From Actinomycetes bacterium (lineage in GTDB: Bacteria > Actinomycetota > Acidimicrobiia > Acidimicrobiales > RAAP-2): a stretch of DNA of 34,236 nt. The DNA lies in the NCBI GenBank assembly GCA_021791845.1, contig JAJYVT010000032.1, forward strand, positions 1 to 34,236. Direction: 5' to 3'. Below, piece by piece: positions 29,666-34,236 of this stretch (position 1 is its first letter; each line of letters starts with the position of its first letter). A program made the translations under genes and the position numbers. The notes under the pieces are model-generated. The model had not been told where the DNA came from, did not search any database, and was given only the letters and a program-made list of their open reading frames with translations.

Positions 29666-29914
29666 ATGAGAAGACTTCGTCAGAGCTACAACACCTACAG
29701 CGTCGGCTGCGCCGTCGCATGGGCAGCCATCCTCGGGGCGCTCGCCGCCCTCGGCGAGAAGGAGAAGGTGCGCAGGGTCCTGCCCGTCTGCGGCGGTTGG
29801 TGGATGGGCTGGGCGTCGGCGACGATCGCTCGCTCCGTCTACCCGCCACCGAAGTCCCGTCCACGAGCGGGCCGTGAGGGCGTGCGCGCACGTCTGCACG
29901 ACGACCGAGGGTGA
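29666..29914 (+). CDS. Small membrane protein, unknown function
   Basis: An 82-residue protein with an ATG at 29666 preceded by the strong site GGGAGGAG. It has a basic start (MRRLRQSYN), a hydrophobic span SVGCAVAWAAILGALAAL, a charged loop (GEKEKVRR) and a second hydrophobic stretch LPVCGGWWMGWASATIARSV followed by YPPPK. The compact two-span layout and the ribosome binding site support coding. I do not recognise the family. The last ~20 residues are arginine-rich and could be read-through beyond the original end. It converges with the AAA+ gene. Confidence 0.5.
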   Translation: MRRLRQSYNTYSVGCAVAWAAILGALAALGEKEKVRRVLPVCGGWWMGWASATIARSVYPPPKSRPRAGREGVRARLHDDRG

Positions 29915-29943
29915 TGTGGACCGGATGCCCCCGCAGCGCCACT

Positions 29944-31473
29944 TCAGTGCTCTGCCCCAAAGGGCTTGGGCTCGTCCCGACCCCTCATGGGACCGTACCC
30001 GACCCACCCGCGTGGGGCGAACGCGACCCCACCGTGTATCGGCGGCTCTGCGTCCGGCTCGACCGCGCCACCGAGGAGCGACCTCGTGAGGGCGGAGCGA
30101 TCGGCCAGGAGCTCGATGGCGGCGCGCTCCAACATCTCGCCGCTCACCCGTATCGCAGCGGTGCCGTCCTCGAATGCAGCCGCCATCGCTGCACGCCGCA
30201 CGACCTCTCTGATGTAGGTCGCGGTGCGCCCCTCCGTGGACCGCGATGCCGGTGCCAGATCGTCGTCCGAGAGCTCGGCCACCCCGAGCTGCCTCCCGTA
30301 GAGCCGGAACAGGCGCAACCGGCCGTCGCTGTCGGGAGCCGCGATCTCGACCGCCACGTCGACGCGACCAGGGCGTTCCGACAGTGCCCGCTCCAGGATG
30401 TCGACCCTGTTGGTCGTGAGCAGGAAGGTGACGTCGACGTCCTCTCCCAGACCGTCGATCTGGTTCAAGACCTCGAAGAGCAACGGGTTGCCCATCGGAC
30501 CGAACGACCGGTCGGCGGCGACGAGGTCCACGTCTTCAAGCACCACGAGGGACGGCTCGAGGAGCCTGGCCAGACTGCAGGCTTGACCGAAGAGACGGAG
30601 CCCTTGACCCGAGAGGACGAACGCCGTCACGTCCGTGAGCTGTGAGAGCAGGTAGCGGACCGTATGCGTCTTGCCGGTGCCTGGGGGACCGTACAGGAGC
30701 ACCCCGCGCTTGAGGTGCTGCCCGGCGGCGAGGAGCCGATCCCGGTGGTGAGCAATGCCGACCACGTGCTCCTCGACCTGCGAGAGCGTTGCGTCCGGCA
30801 GGACCAGCTCGTCTCGGCCAAGCGTCGGACGGCGCAGGAACTGAAACGCGCCGTACTCGCCCTCCCCCTGGGTGAGGGTCAGTACCTGACCGCGCAAGAC
30901 GCTGTGCTGGACCGCGAGGCGTCGCAGGTCCGCGAGGAGATGCTGGGACCGCCCCTTGTCGTGCGAGACCACTTCGAGGACCGCCTGCTTGAACGGTCCC
31001 CGGTCTTCGATCCGGACGAGCATCGCCCAGCGTTCGCCCTCGTCCGCCATGAGGAGGATGCCGAACTGGATGCAGCTCTTGGTGCTGTCGGGTGAGTCGG
31101 GGACGTCCACGTAGTCGGCCGGCCCGATGCCGACACGGAATGTGCGGCCTGTCCCGAGGAGCTCGCCGAAGGTGTGGGAGCGTCGCTGCCAGCCTCGGAC
31201 TCCGATGATCTCGGACGAACGACGGGGGTCCCCCTCGACCCACCTCTCGAACGCCACCTGGACGTCGACGAGCTGGTACATGGGGATGGTCTGCGACACG
31301 ACCGGGAGGTCCTGAGGCGGGACGCCGAGATGCTCTTCGACGCGCGCGGCCAACTCGTTCGTGCCCTGTTCGGCCAGCGCCAGCTGTCGAGCGGAATCGA
31401 GGAGCTGCACCAGGCTGCGAGCGAGCCGGCGCAGATCGTCGGCACCCGGTGTCGTGACCTCCGGGTAGGACAC
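29944..31473 (-). CDS. AAA+ ATPase with uncharacterised N-terminal domain
   Basis: A 509-residue protein. Residues ~235-430 are a classical AAA+ module: RGVLLYGPPGTGKTHTVRYL (Walker A 262-269), VVLEDVDLV (Walker B 310-318), sensor-1 LLTTNRVDIL and arginine fingers in ERPGRVDVAVEI (R367, R370), with the FtsH/CDC48/Vps4-like 'ERPGR.D' signature. Residues 1-230 form an alpha/beta domain (with WAMLVRIEDRGPFKQAVLEV) that I cannot assign. There is no membrane span, protease motif or zinc site, so it is probably a remodelling ATPase with an unknown client. The GTG at 31473 lies six bases after a TAGGCT box, so the transcript appears leaderless. Confidence 0.85.
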   Translation of the reverse strand: MSYPEVTTPGADDLRRLARSLVQLLDSARQLALAEQGTNELAARVEEHLGVPPQDLPVVSQTIPMYQLVDVQVAFERWVEGDPRRSSEIIGVRGWQRRSHTFGELLGTGRTFRVGIGPADYVDVPDSPDSTKSCIQFGILLMADEGERWAMLVRIEDRGPFKQAVLEVVSHDKGRSQHLLADLRRLAVQHSVLRGQVLTLTQGEGEYGAFQFLRRPTLGRDELVLPDATLSQVEEHVVGIAHHRDRLLAAGQHLKRGVLLYGPPGTGKTHTVRYLLSQLTDVTAFVLSGQGLRLFGQACSLARLLEPSLVVLEDVDLVAADRSFGPMGNPLLFEVLNQIDGLGEDVDVTFLLTTNRVDILERALSERPGRVDVAVEIAAPDSDGRLRLFRLYGRQLGVAELSDDDLAPASRSTEGRTATYIREVVRRAAMAAAFEDGTAAIRVSGEMLERAAIELLADRSALTRSLLGGAVEPDAEPPIHGGVAFAPRGWVGYGPMRGRDEPKPFGAEH

Positions 31474-31479
31474 GCCGCG

Positions 31480-31485
31480 AGCCTA
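31480..31485 (-). promoter_or_regulatory. -10 box for a leaderless AAA+ transcript
   Basis: On the minus strand TAGGCT is followed by CGCGGC and then GTG, placing the transcription start at the start codon. No convincing -35 is seen. Confidence 0.45.
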
Positions 31486-31564
31486 GGCCGGCGCATGGGC
31501 GTACGGCCACGACGACCGCACCAGGTACTCGGAACGCAGTGCCGGGCAACGCGCCGGCGGGCCG

Positions 31565-31570
31565 TACGAT
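31565..31570 (+). promoter_or_regulatory. -10 box for a leaderless DksA/TraR-like transcript
   Basis: TACGAT is followed by six bases and then GTG at 31577. No convincing -35 is seen. The same TACGAT box with a six-base gap is found before the antitoxin start at 32748. Confidence 0.45.
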
Positions 31571-31576
31571 GACGTG

Positions 31577-31897
31577 GTGCACCCCGACATCGACCGCCTG
31601 CTGGCCGAGTGGGAAGAGCGGCTCAAGTCGGAGCTTGCACAGCTCACCTCGTCGGCCGAAGAAGGCGGCAGCATCTCCTTCGGCAAGCGTGTCGGCGACG
31701 GGACCTCGATGGCGGTCGACCGCCTGGCTGCGGTCTCGACCCAGGAGCACCTGCTTGCCATGTTGCAGGACATACGGAGAGCGCGGGACCGCGTCGCCGA
31801 TGGTGGGTACGGACTGTGCGAGCTCTGCGGAGCGCCGATCCCCGACGAGCGTCTCGAGGTGCTCCCGTGGGCGGTCCGCTGTGTCCAACACCGATGA
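31577..31897 (+). CDS. DksA/TraR-family zinc-finger protein
   Basis: A 106-residue protein of the TraR/DksA group. The N-terminal part is a charged helical hairpin (DIDRLLAEWEERLKSELAQL ... TQEHLLAMLQDIRRARDRVA). The C-terminal part is the zinc finger YGLCELCGAPIPDERLEVLP followed by CVQHR, with ligands Cys, Cys, Cys and a final His in place of the fourth Cys, as is common in actinobacterial members. Such proteins bind in the RNA polymerase secondary channel and tune initiation; some act with ppGpp. Two adjacent GTGs (31574, 31577) could start it; 31577 is seven bases after TACGAT. It diverges from the AAA+ gene. Confidence 0.85.
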   Translation: MHPDIDRLLAEWEERLKSELAQLTSSAEEGGSISFGKRVGDGTSMAVDRLAAVSTQEHLLAMLQDIRRARDRVADGGYGLCELCGAPIPDERLEVLPWAVRCVQHR

Positions 31898-32017
31898 ACC
31901 CCGTTCGCACATCGGGATAGGTGGCACCGGAGCCCGGTCGGTGCGGGCGCCCCGGGGCTACCCCTGACGTCGGCGTGGACCCCGGACCTACGAGGTGACG
32001 TGCCTGACCTCGAGGCC

Positions 32018-32728
32018 CTACTCGGCGATCGACTCGACGTGGTCCAAGAGCCCGGCGTCGGCCCAGTGGACGTCCTCAAAGACCATGACCACAGGGGCCT
32101 TCTCTGCGATCCGCTCGAAGAAGGTGCGCCAAGCGCTCATGAGCTCCTGGTGATCACCTGGTGGGACGTCCCCCAAGGCGAGCAGGTAGGCGAGGCGGGG
32201 CTTCACCCAGCGTCGCTCGGCCCCGTCGATGACGAACTCGGCGACGCAGGTGCTGACCTTCTCCCTGGCGCTCTCCTCTCCCTCGTCCTCTGCGATGCCG
32301 GTTCGCATTCTCACGCACCACCTCGGCCAGGGCGTAGAAGGTGGCCCCCTCGCCGTAAGCGGAACAGCGCCCGTGGTGCCAGTAGACGTCGTCGGCCAGG
32401 CCGTCGACGTACGTCTGGGGCTCCCAGGCGAGACGGGACTTTCCGACGCCGGCGATCCCGGTCACCGACACCAGGCGGACGCTGCTGCCGGGTGGTGGCG
32501 TGCACCAGCTCGAACAGGAGCCGAAGGGTCTTCGTCCCGCGCCCGACGACGGGGGGTTCGATCGCCTCGCCTCTCCCCGCTCCCTTTCGCTGGCCCACGA
32601 TCATGAGCGCCCGCCACCCCGGTGACCGGCTCGGCCGTGCCCTTCAACATGAGCTCGCGCACCTCCTCGAAGGCGATGGCGTCACGGGCCACCAGACAGG
32701 TCTGCTCGCCCACCAGCATGCGTAGCAC
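32018..32728 (-). pseudogene. Degenerate adenylate cyclase / AAA-ATPase regulator gene
   Basis: Four consecutive pieces of one gene lie in order on the minus strand but in shifting frames. (a) The end of a cyclase domain, VGEQTCLVARDAIAFEEVRE (~32610-32725). (b) EAIEPPVVGRGTKTLRLLFE (~32490-32590). (c) P-loop VTGIAGVGKSRLAW with YVDGLADDVYWHHGRCSAYG (~32310-32475). (d) WVKPRLAYLLALGD and VVMVFEDVHWADAGLLDHVE, ending in a stop at 32018. This is the 'EPP.VGRe.ELrlL...v.gipGiGKSRL' family, distinct from the intact cyclase at 24955. Three frame changes and truncation at both ends show it is dead. The promoter of the toxin-antitoxin operon abuts its broken 5' end. Confidence 0.8.
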
Positions 32729-32741
32729 AGCGTGCTACGAT
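32721..32741 (+). promoter_or_regulatory. Toxin-antitoxin operator and -10 box
   Basis: A perfect 8-bp inverted repeat, CGTAGCAC (32721-32728), AGC, GTGCTACG (32732-32739), overlaps the TACGAT -10 box (32736-32741). The antitoxin ATG follows six bases later, giving a leaderless mRNA. The layout suits autorepression by a Phd-type antitoxin or its complex. Confidence 0.65.
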
Positions 32742-32747
32742 GGCGGG

Positions 32748-32999
32748 ATGAAGGAGATCAACCAACGCCAGCTTCGCAACGACAGCGGAGAGATCATGCG
32801 CGGACTCAGCGAGGGCGAGACGTACGTCGTCACGCGCAACGGCACCCCGGTCGGAGAGTTGACGCCCTTGCGCAGACACCGATTCGTCCGTACGGAGGCC
32901 GCGATGGCCATGTTCCGGGGGGCGCCCCCGGTCGACTACAAGCTTCTCCGGAGGGATCTCGATGCAGTCGCCACGCAGGACGCCGAACCCCTTGGCTGA
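32748..32999 (+). CDS. Phd/YefM-family antitoxin
   Basis: An 83-residue antitoxin. The N-terminal DNA-binding part MKEINQRQLRNDSGEIMRGL and the strand pair GETYVVTRNGTPVGELTPL are the Phd/YefM fold. The C-terminal ~40 residues (MAMFRGAPPVDYKLLRRDLD) would wrap the toxin. The ATG at 32748 is preceded by the TACGAT box and operator palindrome, not by a Shine-Dalgarno site, so it seems leaderless. It overlaps the toxin gene by 38 bases, coupling their synthesis. Phd-type antitoxins neutralise the paired toxin and repress the operon. Confidence 0.88.
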   Translation: MKEINQRQLRNDSGEIMRGLSEGETYVVTRNGTPVGELTPLRRHRFVRTEAAMAMFRGAPPVDYKLLRRDLDAVATQDAEPLG

Positions 33000-33399
33000 G
33001 CGCCCGGCCCGGGGGCTCATCGACACGTCGGTGGTGCTCGACCTCGAACGGCTCGATCCAGAAGGACTGCCGATCGAGCTGGCCATCAGCGCGTTGACTC
33101 TTGCCGAGCTGGCAGCAGGACCCCATGTCGCGTCCGACGCCAAGGAGCGCGGGGTTCGACAGGATCGCCTGCAGCGGACCGAGGCGACGTTCGACGCGAT
33201 CCCGTTCGACACGACCGCAGCGCGGGCGTACGGACGCGTCTACTCAGCAGTGGCCTCGGCGGGTCGAAAAGCGCGGGGCGCACGAGCGGTCGATCTGTTG
33301 ATCGCCGCGACGGCAGCCGCCGCCGACTTGCCGCTCTACACCCGGAACGTGGAGGACTTTCGTGGGCTCGACGATGTCGTAGCTGTCGTAGGTGTGTAG
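32962..33399 (+). CDS. VapC-like PIN-domain toxin ribonuclease
   Basis: A 145-residue PIN-domain protein with the full acidic site: D21 in GLIDTSVVLDLERL, E49 in ALTLAELAAG, D111 in RAVDLLIAATAAA, and the closing NVEDF (N129, D132). VapC toxins are Mg-dependent RNases that usually cut tRNA or rRNA. The ATG at 32962 has GGAGGG six bases upstream, inside the antitoxin gene; a TTG overlapping the antitoxin stop would remove the first ~10 residues without touching the domain. All catalytic residues are intact, so the toxin is probably active. Confidence 0.9.
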   Translation: MQSPRRTPNPLAERPARGLIDTSVVLDLERLDPEGLPIELAISALTLAELAAGPHVASDAKERGVRQDRLQRTEATFDAIPFDTTAARAYGRVYSAVASAGRKARGARAVDLLIAATAAAADLPLYTRNVEDFRGLDDVVAVVGV

Positions 33400-33527
33400 C
33401 CAGCCGGCGGTCAGGGACGTGGGTCCGGTCCCGTGTCACTGCCGTTGACGTCCATCGCTCTCCGCACTCGACGGCGCGAGCACCCTCCCCGTCGTCCACT
33501 GCTTCATCGGCTCGAGCTGATGCGGGC

Positions 33528-33768
33528 TCACCAATCGAGTGCCTGGTTCGCTCGCTCTCGAAGAGGTGCGATCCAAGCGCCGTCAAGACTCGCGCCATCG
33601 GTGGCTCCGAGTCGCGCGTCGGAGTGCTGGCACCGCGCGCCATAGGCACAGTGAAGAAGAAGGGCCCCGTCGACCACCTCGCGCTCGCGTGCATCGAAGG
33701 GTCGTCCTCGAGAGGCCTCGTAGTCGCGGACGAACTCGGCGGCCTCGAAGCTCACGAGACCTGTCTTG
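33528..33768 (-). pseudogene. Aminoglycoside-phosphotransferase-like remnant
   Basis: The minus strand encodes TGLVSFEAAEFVRDYEASRG, then RPFDAREREVVDGALLLHCA, YGARCQHSDARLG and a final helical stretch ending QALDW before the stop at 33528. This resembles the extreme C-terminus of phosphotransferase (APH/choline-kinase-fold) proteins ('FV.dYEaarGRpFt..Er.v..aa..y..aYgARCeHs'). The kinase core is absent; upstream sequence in this frame is non-coding in character and a plus-strand gene begins at 33808. The rest of 33400-33807 holds nothing else I can support. Confidence 0.5.
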
Positions 33769-33807
33769 GCAAGGGATGCACACGGAAGGAGCCGCGGAAG
33801 CGTGACA

Positions 33808-34116
33808 ATGGCCGGCGTGGAATGGACCGTTACGGCCGAGGTCGTTGAGTGGCGTGGACCTGCCCCGTACTTCTTCCTTCCGATGAGCCACGAAGACAGC
33901 GCCGACTTCAAGATCGAAGCGGCGGGACTGGAGTACTGGGGCCAGGTCAGCGTCGCCGTCGTGATCGGCAGAACCACCTTCACGACCGCCGTGTTCCCCA
34001 AGGAGGGGCGATACCTGGTGCCGCTGCGTGCCGACGTCCGAAGAGCAGAGAACATAGATCTGGGCATGCCAATCACTGCGACCGTCCGCCTGAACTACGA
34101 CAGCGGAGCTCGCTAG
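33808..34116 (+). CDS. DUF1905-domain protein
   Basis: A 102-residue protein matching the DUF1905 beta-barrel: WTVTAEVVEWRGPAPYFFLP, then GQVSVAVVIGRTTFTTAVFP, GRYLVPLRADVRRAENI and LGMPITATVRLNYDSGAR. These small proteins are widespread in actinobacteria, often alone or fused to a YdeI/OmpD-associated domain, which is absent here; no biochemical role is established. Start ATG 33808 or the GTG at 33802 (both in frame); no strong ribosome binding site, only GGAAG. Confidence 0.8.
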   Translation: MAGVEWTVTAEVVEWRGPAPYFFLPMSHEDSADFKIEAAGLEYWGQVSVAVVIGRTTFTTAVFPKEGRYLVPLRADVRRAENIDLGMPITATVRLNYDSGAR

Positions 34117-34141
34117 GAGACCACTGAAGTAGAGGTGGTCC

Positions 34142-34160
34142 GGCGGCCAGTCGGGCCGCC
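34142..34160 (+). terminator. Possible terminator hairpin after the DUF1905 gene
   Basis: GGCGGCC (34142-34148) and GGCCGCC (34154-34160) form a perfect 7-bp stem with a 5-base loop, 26 bases after the stop. There is no U-tract. From 34161 to the window end I see no gene. Confidence 0.4.
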
Positions 34161-34236
34161 CGATGGTGTGACGCATGCCTCGATGGGGGTCATCGGGGCT
34201 GCCCGGCTAACCGATCTGCCCGTTGCACTCCCGATA

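Noticed and set aside
29633-30007. N-terminal extension of the small minus-strand frame to 182 codons
   Set aside because: The extension has non-coding composition and overlaps the better supported 82-residue plus-strand gene; the AGGAGG site supports the short start.
33086-33694. Minus-strand open frame antisense to the PIN toxin
   Set aside because: Arginine-rich shadow; the plus-strand toxin has complete catalytic motifs.

Overview
The window is about 34 kb of very GC-rich DNA with dense bidirectional coding. It is most likely from a member of the Actinomycetota, and Acidimicrobiia is my best guess. The evidence is many GTG starts, several apparently leaderless genes with a TAnnnT -10 box 6-8 nt before the start codon, a SenX3/RegX3-type two-component pair, actinobacterial conjugation-type genes (DUF6112-like, TrbL-like, SCO6880-like), a cell-wall-binding-repeat protein, and a cyclase/NB-ARC regulator. 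The phylum call is firm; the class is inference.

Layout. 1-2 kb: a PRC-barrel protein, an unrecognised beta-rich protein and a small membrane protein. 2.1-5.3 kb: a PadR repressor, an ABC ATPase and an FtsX-type permease in one minus-strand operon behind a palindromic operator. 5.5-5.8 kb: tRNA-Phe and tRNA-Asp. 5.9-12.9 kb: housekeeping and metabolic genes (Rid-family protein, acyl-CoA thioesterase-like protein, membrane-anchored beta-propeller, MFS transporter, HxlR regulator divergent from a SAM methyltransferase, SpoU-type rRNA/tRNA methyltransferase), plus a GNAT remnant. 13.0-17.0 kb: tRNA-Glu, heme A synthase (ctaA), a TlpA-type thioredoxin and an ABC-2 exporter. 17.0-18.3 kb: serS. 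18.4-21.0 kb: response regulator and histidine kinase. 21.1-24.9 kb: a three-gene conjugation/T4SS-like membrane module. 25-29.2 kb: a 985-aa cyclase/NB-ARC/TPR regulator and a divergent cell-wall-binding-repeat protein. 29.2-34.2 kb: an accessory region with an 11-bp tandem repeat, small divergent genes, an AAA+ ATPase, a DksA/TraR zinc-finger protein, a broken cyclase/ATPase gene, a Phd/VapC toxin-antitoxin pair, a phosphotransferase remnant and a DUF1905 protein.

The most interesting items are these. The T4SS-like module has no VirB4, coupling protein or relaxase beside it, and a consensus promoter with 10-bp-phased A-tracts precedes it. The histidine kinase ATPase domain is split by about 118 low-complexity residues. 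The serS and ABC/heme promoters have overlapping -10 boxes. Leaderless starts recur. The last 5 kb holds several gene remnants. Nothing here is a CRISPR array, a recognisable insertion sequence or a complete known defence island.
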